DNA from: Kutzneria sp. 744
Lineage (GTDB): Bacteria > Actinomycetota > Actinomycetes > Mycobacteriales > Pseudonocardiaceae
Direction: 5' to 3'
DNA: 32,891 nt
Assembly: GCF_000568255.1 (NCBI RefSeq)
Contig: NZ_KK037166.1
Location: 1,522,878-1,555,768 of the forward strand
Part shown: positions 14,824 through 23,167 of the stretch, piece by piece
Layout of the letters: each line of letters starts with the position of its first letter
Position numbering within the stretch: position 1 is the first letter of the stretch
Program-made: the position numbers and the translations under genes
The notes under the pieces: model-generated
The model's database searches: none
What the model saw: only the letters and a program-made list of their open reading frames with translations
Told to the model about the DNA's origin: nothing

Positions 14824-15801
14824 ATGCACAGCCTCGTAGTCGCGGCCCTCGTCGCCGCCACCATCACACCCGCCAACGGCGTCGCCGCCGTGGACCGGGA
14901 GATCACCTTCCAGTCCGACGGCGTCACCGCGTACGGCACGCTCCACGTGCCCGCGCATCGCCGCGGCGACCGGCTCGCCGCCGCCCTGCTGCTGCCCGGC
15001 AGCGGCCCCACCGACCGCGACGGCAACCAGGCGAGCATCCACCCGAACACCCTCGCGCTGCTCGCCGACGCCTTGGGGCAGGACGGCATCATCACGTTCC
15101 GGTTCGACAAGTACGGCAGCGGGCCCAGCCACACCCCGCCGCCCGCCGGCGCCGACTACACCGTCTTCATCCGCCAGGCCGACGCCGCGTACGCCACCCT
15201 GCTCCGGCAGCCCGAGACCAACCCGTTCGCCATGCTCGTCGTCGGCCACAGCGAGGGCGGCATGAACGCCATGCTCGTCGACACCTCCGTGTGGCCGCGC
15301 CCGGCCGGGCTGGCGCTGCTGGCCCCGCAGGACGCCCGCATCCTCGACATGATCGCCATGCAGGTCGGCGCCCAGCTCGACGCCGCCCTGCCGCCCGATC
15401 AGGCAGGCGTCCAAAAAGGCCTGATCGCCGGCTGGATCTCCGCCTACCGGGCCGGCACTCCGGTCAGCACCGCCGGCATGCTGCCGTCCATCGCCGCCCT
15501 GTTCCAGGTTCTCCAGGCCCAGGGCGACTTCCTCCGCGCCGACGACGCCATCTATCCCCCCGACGTCGCCCGCCATGTCCCCGCCGGCACCCGCGTCCTC
15601 GTCACCTGCGGCACCGCCGACGCCAACGTCCCGTGCGACACCACTCCCCCGCTCCTGCGGTCCCTACGCGGGGAGCACCTGGCCACGCTGGACGACCTCG
15701 ACCACTTCTTCCACCCGGCCGGCAGCCCCGTCGACAACCAGCCCCTGGCCCCGGCGCTGCTCACCGCGCTGCACCAGTGGGCCCGCCCCTGGGCACACTG
15801 A
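14824..15801 (+). CDS. Secreted alpha/beta hydrolase (serine hydrolase)
   Basis: 325 residues. N-terminal signal peptide MHSLVVAALVAATITPANGVAA. Oxyanion strand LLLPGSGPTDRDGN, nucleophile elbow GHSEGG (about residue 141), acid in CGTADANVPC and histidine in DHFFHP complete a catalytic triad. The PGSGPTDRDGN loop is shared with bacterial YqjL/EstA-type and acyl-peptide-like hydrolases. It lies 12 bp downstream of the SdpI-like gene behind a good ribosome site (GAGGGGG), the third gene of the operon. Secretion next to an immunity-like membrane protein suggests a role in modifying an external lipid or peptide agent. The substrate is unknown. Confidence 0.87.
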   Translation: MHSLVVAALVAATITPANGVAAVDREITFQSDGVTAYGTLHVPAHRRGDRLAAALLLPGSGPTDRDGNQASIHPNTLALLADALGQDGIITFRFDKYGSGPSHTPPPAGADYTVFIRQADAAYATLLRQPETNPFAMLVVGHSEGGMNAMLVDTSVWPRPAGLALLAPQDARILDMIAMQVGAQLDAALPPDQAGVQKGLIAGWISAYRAGTPVSTAGMLPSIAALFQVLQAQGDFLRADDAIYPPDVARHVPAGTRVLVTCGTADANVPCDTTPPLLRSLRGEHLATLDDLDHFFHPAGSPVDNQPLAPALLTALHQWARPWAH

Positions 15802-15806
15802 CCCCA

Positions 15807-15822
15807 ATGCAGGGAAGTACCC
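15807..15822 (+). repeat. Remnant of the long palindrome family (left arm with 7-bp deletion)
   Basis: ATGCAGGGAAGTACCC equals the left arm of the 18817 palindrome with GACGCCT deleted. Like the full copies it sits directly after a stop codon (15801), between convergent genes. The right arm is missing and an AT-rich stretch (GATAATTAGCTTATAGG) follows. Confidence 0.5.
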
Positions 15823-15863
15823 GATAATTAGCTTATAGGAATGATTCCGGGCCCCGCATAACG

Positions 15864-16157
15864 TCAGACCTTGGGGGCGGCCATGCGGCGGCGGTGACGG
15901 GGGCCGATCTTGGCGGCGGCGGTGGTTTCGCGGTCCCATTCGGCGGCGTGGAGGTCGGTGGCGGCGACGAGGGCGTCGCCGGTGGCGACGTCGGGGACGA
16001 TGATGTCGCCGAGGGCGCCGTCGTGGCCGACGAGGACGACGCGGGCGCCGGCGCGGCCGAGGCGTTCGACGACGGCGCGGGTGGGGCGGCCGTGGGCGGC
16101 GACGAAGGCCTTGGCGGAAGACACCGCGCGGCCGGGAATCGTGGTCTGCTCCGACAT
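15864..16157 (-). CDS. Conserved actinobacterial protein of unknown function
   Basis: 97 residues. Recognisable pieces are AFVAAHGRPTRAVVERLGRAGARVVLVGHDGALGDIIVPDVATGDALVAATDLHAAEWDRETTAAAKIG. That reads as a small alpha/beta domain with a C-terminal basic tail (PRHRRRMAAPK). I recall similar proteins only from actinomycetes, without known function. No signal peptide or membrane segment. ATG 16157 is 6 nt after TATGGT on the minus strand, so this too may be leaderless. It is divergent from the DUF885 gene with only 42 bp between the start codons. Confidence 0.75.
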   Translation of the reverse strand: MSEQTTIPGRAVSSAKAFVAAHGRPTRAVVERLGRAGARVVLVGHDGALGDIIVPDVATGDALVAATDLHAAEWDRETTAAAKIGPRHRRRMAAPKV

Positions 16158-16163
16158 CCGACC

Positions 16164-16192
16164 ACCATATGGCCAGGCCGGGCGACTAGATT
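16164..16192. promoter_or_regulatory. Divergent leaderless -10 boxes
   Basis: TATGGT on the minus strand (16169-16164) is 6 nt before ATG 16157. TAGATT on the plus strand (16187-16192) is 7 nt before GTG 16200. Both fit TAnnnT and neither start has a ribosome site. Confidence 0.5.
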
Positions 16193-16199
16193 GGGCGCA

Positions 16200-17810
16200 G
16201 TGACGCTCGTTACCTCATTCCTCGACTGGTACCTGCCGGCGAACCCGATGCTGGCGGCGAACCTGGGCCTCACCGAGCACGAGAGCACGCTCGGCGACTA
16301 CACGGAGGCCGGCTTCCTGGCCCGGCAGCGGGACCACGCGCAGTGGCTGGCCCGGTTCACGGAGGCGGCCCCGCCGACGGAGTTCAGCGACCTGATCGAC
16401 CACGAGCTGGTGCTCACGCATCTGCGCCGCGAGCGGGCGATGGCCGACTGGCCGTCCTGGCGGCGTGATCCGGCGGTGTACGTGGGCACGCCGTTGCAGG
16501 CGCTGTTCTCGACGTTCCAGCATCGCCTGCGGCCCGAGCCGGAGCTGGTGGCCTCGGCGCTGAGCCGGGTGGCCGAGCTGCCGGGCGTGTACGCGGCGTG
16601 CCGGGCGAACCTGGACGTGGAGCAGGCGTCGCCGCAGATCGTCCGGCGGGCCCTCCGGCAGCTGGGCACCACCCGGGGTTTCCTCACCGAGGTGCTGCCG
16701 TCGGCGGTCGAGGACGAGGCCGACCGGGCCCGGCTCGCCGAGGCCGGCGCTCGCGCGGCGGACGCCGCCGACGAGCTGGCGGGGTACCTGTCGGACTTCG
16801 CCGAGCGGGCGATCGGCGACTGGCGGATGGGCGAGAAGCTGTACTCGACGCTGCTGACCGAGTGCGAGCTGCTCGACTACGGCGCGGGCGAGCTGCTGAC
16901 CCGGGGCGTGGCGGCCTGGCAGGCGCTGGACGCCGAGGCCACGGAGCTGGCCGGCGGCGACTGGCGGGCCAAGGTGCGCACGTTCCAGGACGACCACGCG
17001 GCGTCCATGGACGAGCTGCTGGCGGACGTGACCGCGGAGACGGAACGGGCCCGGCAGTTCCTCAAGGACCACGACCTGGTCACCTTTGCCGAAGGCGAGG
17101 AGTGCAAGGTCGTGCCGTCGCCGTCGTTCCTGCGACCGCTGTTCGTGGTGCCGTTCTACGGCGCACCGCCGGCGATGACCACGTCCCGCACCGGCTTCCA
17201 CTTCGTGCCGTTCACGCCGGACGACGCCACGCCCGAGCAGGTGGAGCAGCGGCTGCGCACCAACTCCCGGGCCTCGCTGCCGACGCTGGCCGTGCACGAG
17301 GCGTATCCCGGACACCATTGGCACTTCTCTTGGCACGCCGGCAATCCGCGGCCGGCGCGCAAGGTGTTCCGCACCCCGTACTTCGCCGAGGGCTGGGGCC
17401 TGTACTCGGAGCGCATGATGCGCGAGCGGGGGTACTTCGCCGACCCGGCGCACGAACTGGCCCACCTGGACTTCCGGCTGTTCCGGGCGGCGCGGATCAT
17501 CGTGGACACCGAGCTGCACTGCGGCGACATGACCGTGGAGCAGGCCGAGGAGTTCATGACGACCAGGTACACGCTGACCGCGGGCACGGCCAAGGGCGAG
17601 GTCGACCGGTACTGCGCGTGGCCGACGCAGGCGCCGTCCTACCTGACCGGTGCGATGGAGATCGAGGCCATCCGGGACGAGTTCCTGGCCCGGGGACTGG
17701 GCAGCCTCAAGTCGTTCCACGACCGCATCGCCGGCTCGGGCGCGCTGCCGCTGGGCCTGGCGCGTCGGGTGGTGCTGGAACAACCCGGGGAGCAGGCTGG
17801 TTGGCGCTGA
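16200..17810 (+). CDS. DUF885 family metallopeptidase-like protein
   Basis: 536 residues from GTG 16200. The C-terminal half carries the DUF885 signature: LAVHEAYPGHHWHFSW (HExxxxH-like zinc site, near residue 365), then FAEGWGLYSERMMRERG, and DTELHCGDMTVEQAEEFM. The N-terminal part is a long helical region. The family is distantly related to M3-type zinc peptidases, and its members are annotated as carboxypeptidase-like; substrates are largely unproven. No signal peptide, so it is probably cytoplasmic. The quinone oxidoreductase gene follows after 31 bp on the same strand. Upstream in-frame codons back to 15894 are antisense to the small gene and are not part of the protein. Confidence 0.9.
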   Translation: MTLVTSFLDWYLPANPMLAANLGLTEHESTLGDYTEAGFLARQRDHAQWLARFTEAAPPTEFSDLIDHELVLTHLRRERAMADWPSWRRDPAVYVGTPLQALFSTFQHRLRPEPELVASALSRVAELPGVYAACRANLDVEQASPQIVRRALRQLGTTRGFLTEVLPSAVEDEADRARLAEAGARAADAADELAGYLSDFAERAIGDWRMGEKLYSTLLTECELLDYGAGELLTRGVAAWQALDAEATELAGGDWRAKVRTFQDDHAASMDELLADVTAETERARQFLKDHDLVTFAEGEECKVVPSPSFLRPLFVVPFYGAPPAMTTSRTGFHFVPFTPDDATPEQVEQRLRTNSRASLPTLAVHEAYPGHHWHFSWHAGNPRPARKVFRTPYFAEGWGLYSERMMRERGYFADPAHELAHLDFRLFRAARIIVDTELHCGDMTVEQAEEFMTTRYTLTAGTAKGEVDRYCAWPTQAPSYLTGAMEIEAIRDEFLARGLGSLKSFHDRIAGSGALPLGLARRVVLEQPGEQAGWR

Positions 17811-17841
17811 CGAAGGGTGTCTTTCGAGGAGGAGTGAGTCC

Positions 17842-18810
17842 ATGCGGGCGGTAGTGGTCGAAAGCTTCGGCGGTCCCGAGGTCCTCAAGGCGGCCGAGGT
17901 GGCCGATCCGACGCCGGGCGCGGGAGAGCTGCTGGTCAAGGTGGCCGCCGCGGGCGTGAACTACATCGACACCTACCAGCGGACCGGCGCTTACCCGATG
18001 CCGACGCCGTTCGTGCCGGGTCTGGAGGGCGCCGGCGAGGTGGTCGCCGTCGGCGACGGCGCCAGCCGGTTCAAGGTCGGCGACCGGGTCGCCTGGGGCG
18101 CGACGATCGGCAGCTACGCCGAACTGACCCGGGTGCACGAGGACGGTGCGGTGGCCGTGCCGGACGGCGTGGAGTCGGACGTCGCCGCCGGCGCGATGCT
18201 GCAGGGAATGACCGCGCACTACCTGACCCGGTCGACCTATCCCGTGCAGTCCGGCGACACGGTTCTCGTGCACGCGGCGGCCGGCGGCATGGGGCTGCTG
18301 CTCACGCAGTCCATCAAGGCGCTGGGCGGCCGCGTCATCGGCACGGTGTCCACGGCCGAGAAGGAGAAGCTGGCCCGCGAGGCCGGCGCCGACGAGATCA
18401 TCCGCTACACCGAGACGGAGATCGCGCCGGAGGTCCGCCGCCTCACCGACGGCCAGGGCGTGGCCGTGGTCTACGACGGCGTCGGCAAGGACACCTTCGA
18501 CGCCAGCCTGGAGAGCCTGCGTGTCCGCGGCACGCTCGCCCTGTTCGGCGCGGCCAGCGGCCCCGTGCCGCCGTTCGACCTCCAGCGCCTCAACGCCGCC
18601 GGCTCGCTGTTCGTCACCCGGCCCACGCTCGCCCACCACGTCCTGACCCGCGAGGAGCTCGACTGGCGGTCCGGCGAGGTGTTCGCGGCCATCCAGTCCG
18701 GCCGCCTCACCATCCGCATCGGCGGCCGCTACCCGCTGGCCGAGGCGGCCCGGTCGCACGACGACCTCCAGGGCCGCCGCACCACCGGCAAGCTGCTGCT
18801 GATCCCCTGA
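17842..18810 (+). CDS. Quinone oxidoreductase (zinc-independent MDR family)
   Basis: 322 residues. GroES-like N-terminal domain (MRAVVVESFGGPEVLKAAEV...AGVNYIDTYQRTGAYPMPTPFVPGLEGAGEVVAVG), then a Rossmann domain with the NADPH-binding loop VLVHAAAGGMGLLLTQSIKALG. No structural or catalytic zinc cysteines, as in the QOR branch of the medium-chain dehydrogenases. It reduces quinones or other alpha,beta-unsaturated carbonyls with NADPH in the cytoplasm. ATG 17842 has a GAGGAGGAG ribosome site. It forms a probable two-gene transcript with the DUF885 gene and ends at the long palindrome at 18817. Confidence 0.92.
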   Translation: MRAVVVESFGGPEVLKAAEVADPTPGAGELLVKVAAAGVNYIDTYQRTGAYPMPTPFVPGLEGAGEVVAVGDGASRFKVGDRVAWGATIGSYAELTRVHEDGAVAVPDGVESDVAAGAMLQGMTAHYLTRSTYPVQSGDTVLVHAAAGGMGLLLTQSIKALGGRVIGTVSTAEKEKLAREAGADEIIRYTETEIAPEVRRLTDGQGVAVVYDGVGKDTFDASLESLRVRGTLALFGAASGPVPPFDLQRLNAAGSLFVTRPTLAHHVLTREELDWRSGEVFAAIQSGRLTIRIGGRYPLAEAARSHDDLQGRRTTGKLLLIP

Positions 18811-18816
18811 GGCCAC

Positions 18817-18875
18817 CATGCAGGGAAGGACGCCTTACCCGCGTTCAACGAGGGTAAGGCGTCCTTCCCTGCATG
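18817..18875. repeat. Long perfect palindrome (24-bp arms), likely bidirectional terminator
   Basis: The arm 18817-18840 (CATGCAGGGAAGG...) pairs perfectly with 18852-18875. The 11-nt centre GCGTTCAACGA itself has the self-complementary core CGTT-C-AACG. The structure fills the whole gap between the stop codons of the oxidoreductase gene (18810) and the convergent small gene (18877). A second copy lies at 30929 and a remnant at 15807. Confidence 0.85.
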
Positions 18876-18876
18876 A

Positions 18877-19086
18877 TCAGCGCTGGAAGTGGATCTCGCC
18901 GTGGGCGGTGGAGCCGGGGCAGCGCTGGTCGAAGGAGCCGTCGAAGGCCGTGAGGGCGCCGGTGGTCGGGTCGGTCTCGATCCGATCGACGGTGAAGCCG
19001 CCCTCCTCCCCGTAGCAGCCGAGGCGGTTGGAGATGAGCTGCACGGCGGCCAGTTCCGGGTGGGCGACTAGAATCCGCTTGATCAT
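18877..19086 (-). CDS. Short protein resembling the end of a larger secreted-protein domain
   Basis: 69 residues from ATG 19086, with GAGAAGGAAA as ribosome site. The C-terminal 45 residues (GEEGGFTVDRIETDPTTGALTAFDGSFDQRCPGSTAHGEIHFQR) recall the tail of larger actinobacterial secreted proteins that carry F-x-V-x-EI...L..SFEQHCEGG...G. Here there is no signal peptide and the N-terminal two thirds are absent. It may be a genuine small protein or what remains of a decayed gene; upstream codons in the same frame show no similarity. The two cysteines would be unusual for a cytoplasmic protein. Confidence 0.5.
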   Translation of the reverse strand: MIKRILVAHPELAAVQLISNRLGCYGEEGGFTVDRIETDPTTGALTAFDGSFDQRCPGSTAHGEIHFQR

Positions 19087-19359
19087 CGATTTCCTTCTCT
19101 GGAATCGTGACCAGATCCTGTCGCCGCGAGTGATCACGGCGCTGGCGGGGAAGCTCACAGCAAGGCGACCACTGGCTGTGCGTCTATCAGCCCATCCTGT
19201 CACCCGATGGGATGAAATGCCCTGGTCACTGCCGCTGGTCACGACGATGAGCCGACTGCACAGCCATATGCACGTGCACGATTAGCTGGTACGGTTCACC
19301 ACATGCACGAGCCCCTGCACGTGCATGTGCACTGGAATCGCTAGTGACCGGGAGGGGTC
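19087..19359. promoter_or_regulatory. DUF397 control region with two TGCACGTGCA palindromes
   Basis: TGCACGTGCA occurs at 19269-19278 and 19316-19325; the second runs on into TGTGCAC, and a third half-site TGCACG starts at 19304. TACGGT (19290-19295) is a candidate -10 between them. The palindromes thus bracket the start of transcription, the layout expected for the helix-turn-helix partner of DUF397 proteins. No such partner gene is present here. Apart from a weak CCCATC/GATGGG inverted repeat near 19200, I see nothing else in the gap. Confidence 0.5.
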
Positions 19360-19602
19360 ATGGCAGACCAGATCGACATCCACAACGGCATGTCCGCGAC
19401 CGACCTGGCCGACGTCGCCTGGCGCAAGAGCCGTCGCAGCGGCGCGGTCGGCAACTGCGTCGAGGTCGCACGGCTGGCCAACGGCGACATCGCGGTCCGC
19501 AACTCCCGGTTCCCGAACGGACCGGCGCTGGTCTACACGCAGGCCGAGATCACGGCCTTCGTCGGCGGCGTCAAGGACGGCGAGTTCGACGACCTGGCCT
19601 GA
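19360..19602 (+). CDS. DUF397 domain protein (WhiJ-associated small protein)
   Basis: 80 residues. The DUF397 signature is clear: VAWRKSRRSGAVGNCVEVARLANGDIAVRNSRFPNGPALVYTQAEITAFVGGVKDGEFDDL (W-x-KS-x-RS...CVEVA...VRDSK-like...L.F...W/F..F...K.GEFD). Such proteins in actinomycetes usually sit next to an XRE-type (WhiJ-like) regulator, with which they work in developmental or antibiotic control. Here the partner is absent, so this is an orphan copy. GGAGGGG precedes the ATG by 3 nt. It ends before a strong hairpin. Confidence 0.9.
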   Translation: MADQIDIHNGMSATDLADVAWRKSRRSGAVGNCVEVARLANGDIAVRNSRFPNGPALVYTQAEITAFVGGVKDGEFDDLA

Positions 19603-19696
19603 GCCGGAACCACGGCCCAGGGCAGTACGACCCAGGAACTGTTCAACACAGCAGCAGTTCGCCCAGGAACAATCGGCACCGGGTCAGCACGGCGGG

Positions 19697-19727
19697 GGTG
19701 GCCTCCTGCTCGAATCAGGAGGCCACC
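19697..19727. terminator. Perfect 12-bp hairpin between DUF397 and GH92 genes
   Basis: GGTGGCCTCCTG (19697-19708) pairs with CAGGAGGCCACC (19716-19727) across a 7-nt loop. It lies 95 bp after the DUF397 stop and 43 bp before the convergent GH92 stop, so it can end both transcripts. Confidence 0.75.
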
Positions 19728-19769
19728 GCCGACCCGCCCAGCAAGCGGGACGTCAGACCGTAATCGAGA

Positions 19770-22700
19770 CTAGCTCACGGATACGGCGAACACATGCGCC
19801 GCGCCGCCGGTCGTGCCGGCCGGAAGCGTGACGCTGCGAACCTGCTTGCCCGCCGCCAGCGTGATCGGCGCGGTGGCGAACAGGTAGGACGTGTACGGCC
19901 GGTGCAGCCGGAACCCGTAGCGCGCGAACGCCGAGTTGATGTACGGCGAGCTCGCCACCACGGTGTTGCCGAACTGTGGCTGCTCCTTGCCCCCTTGTAG
20001 CAGCCACTCGGACAGCCCGAGATCGGCCGCCTGTGTGCTGCCGTCGGCGTAGGTGATCGTGACCTTCCCGGTGGCGTCGCCGCCCGTCGCCGCGCCCAGG
20101 AACGCCAGCCTGGTCGCGGTGGCGGGCGCGTTCAGTTGCACCGTCTGTCCATTCGCGACGATGTTGTCCGGTGCGGCGCTGCCGGCCGAGGCCGGCCAGG
20201 TGAAGCCGTCGACCTGACCACCGGGCGTGATTCCATTGGCCGCCAACTGCTGCGCGGAGTAGGAGAAGCCGCCGGGGTACAGGCTGGTCTCGCCGAAGCG
20301 CCCCATCCACACGGTGTTGTCGTCGCTGACGCCGATGTTGTTCGCCGCCGCGGCAAGGGTTCCCGGCGCGGCCGCGTCGACGGTCAGCTGCGCGGGTAGC
20401 TGCTGCGCGCCGGATCCGCTGAACACAATCGGAACCTTCGTGTAGGTCTCCTTGGCCGCGGTCACGGTGACGTCCTGTGTGGACTTTCCGTTCGGGCCGA
20501 CCGTGAGCTTGCCGCTGGACGGCGTCACGGTGATGCCGGCCGGCGGATTCGCCTTCCACGTCACGGTTCCCGAGCCGGTGATGCCCTCGGCTCGTACGGT
20601 CGCGGTCGCCGACCCGCCCGGGGCCAACTTCACGGTGCCGGAAACCGCGCCGCGCACCGGGACCTCGCCGTCCTGGAACGAGGGCGGCGCATCCTTGGCG
20701 TCGGTGCCCGACGTCGGGCTGGGCGTGTTGCCGAGGGTGTAGTCCAGCCGGCCGCCGTTGACCGCGAACGACTCCGGCACCCACGGCTTGGTGCTGCGCT
20801 TCCCGTTGAGCCGCAAGGACTGCACGTACTTGGTGGTCGAGGACGCCCCGGGCGCGCTGATCTCGATGCGCTGCCCGCCCTCGCGGGTGATGCTGATCTT
20901 CGGGAACAGCGGGCTGGCCAGCACGAGCTCGGCCCGCCCGGGCGCCTCCGGGTACATGCCCAGCGCCGCCCACACGTACCAGGACGAGGTGGCGCCGAGA
21001 TCGTCGTTGCCGGGCAGGCCGTCGGCCGTCGGCTTGAACAGCTGCTCGGCGCTGCGCCGCACCACGTCGGCGGTCTTGGCCGGCGCGCCGGCGTAGGAGT
21101 ACTCCCACGGCACCTCGAACGACGGCTCGTTGGCCATCCACGCGTACGGCTGGTCGGGCGAACCGTTCAGGACGGCGAAGAAGGTGTCCAGCCGCTTGAT
21201 CGTCGCCGCCGGCCCGCCCATGGCGGTGACCAGGCCGGACACGTTGTACGGCACCATCCAGGTGTACTGGGCGGCGTTGCCCTCCTGGTACTGGAACTCC
21301 TGGTAGGCGGCGGGGTCGAACGGCGTGGCGAACTGCCCGGTGCGGTCCCGGGTCTGGAGATAGCCGGTGTCGGGGTTGTAGACGTTCTCCCAGTACTGGG
21401 CGCGGGCCATGAACTGCCGCTGCACGTCGCCCTGCCCGAGCCGGCCGGCCAGCTGCGCGATGCCGAAGTCGGCGGTGGTCTCCTCCAGCATGTCGGAGAC
21501 GTTGTCGGCGTGGTAGCCCAGGGTCTCGTAGTCCCACAGGCCGGGCCGCTCCAGCGCCCGCTCCCCCGGCTGCTGGATCCGGGTGGCCCCCTTGACCATG
21601 GACGCCAGCGCGCCGTGCACGTCGAAGTCCTTGGCCCCGAAGGCAACCGCGCTGGCGATCATCGAGTGGTACGGGTCGCCACCCATCACTCCCATGAAGT
21701 CGTTGTTCTGCGACCAGCGGTCCCAGATGCCGCCGGCCTGCGTCGCCTGGTTGTACATGGACTGCGCGATGTCGGAGGTCTCGTGCGGGGCCAGCAGGGC
21801 CAGCAGCTGGATCTCGTCGCGGTAGACGTCCCAGCCGGAGAAGTTGGCGTACTGGGCGTGGCCGCGGGGCTGTTGGTGGATCTTGTTGTCGAAGCCGGTG
21901 TAGCGGCCGTCGACGTCGGAGAAGACGTTGGGCTGCAACAGGGTGTGGTACAGCGCGGTATAGAACGTGGTGAGCTGGTCCTTGGACCCGCCGCCGATCC
22001 GGACCTGACCGAGCCGGTCGTTCCAGGCCTGACGCGCCTGCTTCACCAGCTGGTCGAAGCCCTTGGTTCCTTGCTCAGAACGCACGTTGTTCACGGCGCC
22101 GTTCGGATCCACATAGGACAGACCGACGCGGGCCTGCACTGTGGTGCCGGGCGCGAACGTCACGAACGCGCCGGATCCGCCGTCGGCGGTGACGACCTGC
22201 TTGTCCCAGGTGGTGTTGCTGAGGTTGCCGCCGTGGGCCTGCGTGCCGCCCGGGGTCACGGTCCCGTTCTGCCAGGTGCCGACACTGGCGAAGGGCTGGT
22301 CGAAGGTGGCGGTGAAGTACGCCTTGTACTTGTTGGGACCGGCGCAGAAGTGGCCGCTGGCGACCCAGCCGGAGATGGTGTGCTTGGCCGCGTCCACGGT
22401 CACGGCGGCGTCGTCGCTGCCCATCGCGGAGTCGGCGGTGTCCACCAGCAGCGTGGCGGGGCCGTTGGCGGGGAAGGAGAATCGGCCCAGGCCCGAGTGC
22501 TGCGTGGTGGTCAGCTCGGTGGTGATGCCGGCGTCGGTGGTCACCTTGTAATAGCCTGGCGACGCGGATTCGTTGCTGTGCTGGAAGGTCGAGTAGTAGT
22601 GGGCCTGGTCGGCCGCCGGGGACACGGTGACCGGCCCCGCGTAGGGGATGAACGGCAGGTCGCCGGCCGCGCCGCCGCAGCCGGCCCCGTTGAAGTGGGT

Positions 22701-23027
22701 GAGGCTGAAGCCCCGGAGCCGGTTCTCCTCCCACGCGTAGCCGCTGTCGCGGTCGCGCACGAAGTACCGGCCGGCGCCGTCGGGCGCCTTGGGTTCGAGC
22801 GGGTTGTCCGGGCTCCACTGCACCATGCCGAACGGGACGTCCGCGCCCGGGAACGTGTCGCCGGCGTAGCTGTTGGTCTCCGGCGTCTGGCCGGCGGCCG
22901 CGCCGACGAACGGGTTGACGAGGGCGGCCAGGTCCGAACCGTGCTCGGCGTCCGCGTCGGCCGGCACGGCGGCGAGCGCGGAGGCCGCTAAGGCCAGTGG
23001 GAGGACCAGCCCCAGGGTTAACCGCAT
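19770..23027 (-). CDS. Secreted GH92 family alpha-1,2-mannosidase
   Basis: 1085 residues. Signal peptide about 1-26 (MRLTLGLVLPLALAASALAAVPADA). The GH92 N-terminal beta-sandwich follows (VNPFVGA...GDTFPGADVPFGMVQWSPDN...GFSLTHFNGAGC). Then comes the (alpha/alpha)6 barrel with QEGNAAQYTWMVPYN (Glu582, the probable general acid) and GNDDLGATSSWYVWAALGMYP (Asp675/676, the probable base). From about 790 a NEW3-like sandwich (SGTVKLAPGGSATATVRAEG) and a C-terminal NPCBM-like carbohydrate-associated domain follow. GH92 enzymes are calcium-dependent inverting exo-alpha-mannosidases acting on fungal, yeast or glycoprotein mannans outside the cell. A LacI-type operator lies between promoter and start. 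It is divergent from two GT87 genes. Confidence 0.95.
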   Translation of the reverse strand: MRLTLGLVLPLALAASALAAVPADADAEHGSDLAALVNPFVGAAAGQTPETNSYAGDTFPGADVPFGMVQWSPDNPLEPKAPDGAGRYFVRDRDSGYAWEENRLRGFSLTHFNGAGCGGAAGDLPFIPYAGPVTVSPAADQAHYYSTFQHSNESASPGYYKVTTDAGITTELTTTQHSGLGRFSFPANGPATLLVDTADSAMGSDDAAVTVDAAKHTISGWVASGHFCAGPNKYKAYFTATFDQPFASVGTWQNGTVTPGGTQAHGGNLSNTTWDKQVVTADGGSGAFVTFAPGTTVQARVGLSYVDPNGAVNNVRSEQGTKGFDQLVKQARQAWNDRLGQVRIGGGSKDQLTTFYTALYHTLLQPNVFSDVDGRYTGFDNKIHQQPRGHAQYANFSGWDVYRDEIQLLALLAPHETSDIAQSMYNQATQAGGIWDRWSQNNDFMGVMGGDPYHSMIASAVAFGAKDFDVHGALASMVKGATRIQQPGERALERPGLWDYETLGYHADNVSDMLEETTADFGIAQLAGRLGQGDVQRQFMARAQYWENVYNPDTGYLQTRDRTGQFATPFDPAAYQEFQYQEGNAAQYTWMVPYNVSGLVTAMGGPAATIKRLDTFFAVLNGSPDQPYAWMANEPSFEVPWEYSYAGAPAKTADVVRRSAEQLFKPTADGLPGNDDLGATSSWYVWAALGMYPEAPGRAELVLASPLFPKISITREGGQRIEISAPGASSTTKYVQSLRLNGKRSTKPWVPESFAVNGGRLDYTLGNTPSPTSGTDAKDAPPSFQDGEVPVRGAVSGTVKLAPGGSATATVRAEGITGSGTVTWKANPPAGITVTPSSGKLTVGPNGKSTQDVTVTAAKETYTKVPIVFSGSGAQQLPAQLTVDAAAPGTLAAAANNIGVSDDNTVWMGRFGETSLYPGGFSYSAQQLAANGITPGGQVDGFTWPASAGSAAPDNIVANGQTVQLNAPATATRLAFLGAATGGDATGKVTITYADGSTQAADLGLSEWLLQGGKEQPQFGNTVVASSPYINSAFARYGFRLHRPYTSYLFATAPITLAAGKQVRSVTLPAGTTGGAAHVFAVSVS

Positions 23028-23043
23028 GAACAGCGCTCCCTTC

Positions 23044-23063
23044 GGGTGACAACGTTGTCACCC
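23044..23063. promoter_or_regulatory. LacI-type operator before the mannosidase gene
   Basis: GGGTGACAACGTTGTCACCC is a perfect 20-bp palindrome with the central CG and TGACAAC half-sites typical of LacI/GalR-family repressors. It is 17 bp before the ATG of the GH92 gene. A degenerate half-site GGGTGACCGG follows at about 23082. No LacI gene is in the window, so control is from elsewhere. Confidence 0.8.
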
Positions 23064-23138
23064 CACTCTCTGGGTGACCGGTTGGAGACAATCAGTAGCT
23101 AAAGTCCGCGTCAAGGCCCGTCCGGTCGCATACCCGCC

Positions 23139-23167
23139 GGGAACGACCCGAACGGCCGTGGGCAATA
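23139..23167 (+). promoter_or_regulatory. Bipartite promoter-like element of the first GT87 gene
   Basis: GGGAACG (23139-23145), 15 bp, GGCAATA (23161-23167), then ATG 7 nt later. The same two words with the same spacing precede the second GT87 gene. The GGGAAC box looks like an ECF sigma -35 element. Confidence 0.55.

Noticed and set aside
13372-15576. 734-codon minus-strand frame across the GntR, SdpI-like and hydrolase genes
   Set aside because: It crosses three well-supported genes and has no domain of its own.
21510-22991. 493-codon plus-strand frame opposite the GH92 gene
   Set aside because: Antisense shadow; the GH92 frame carries the catalytic motifs and signal peptide.
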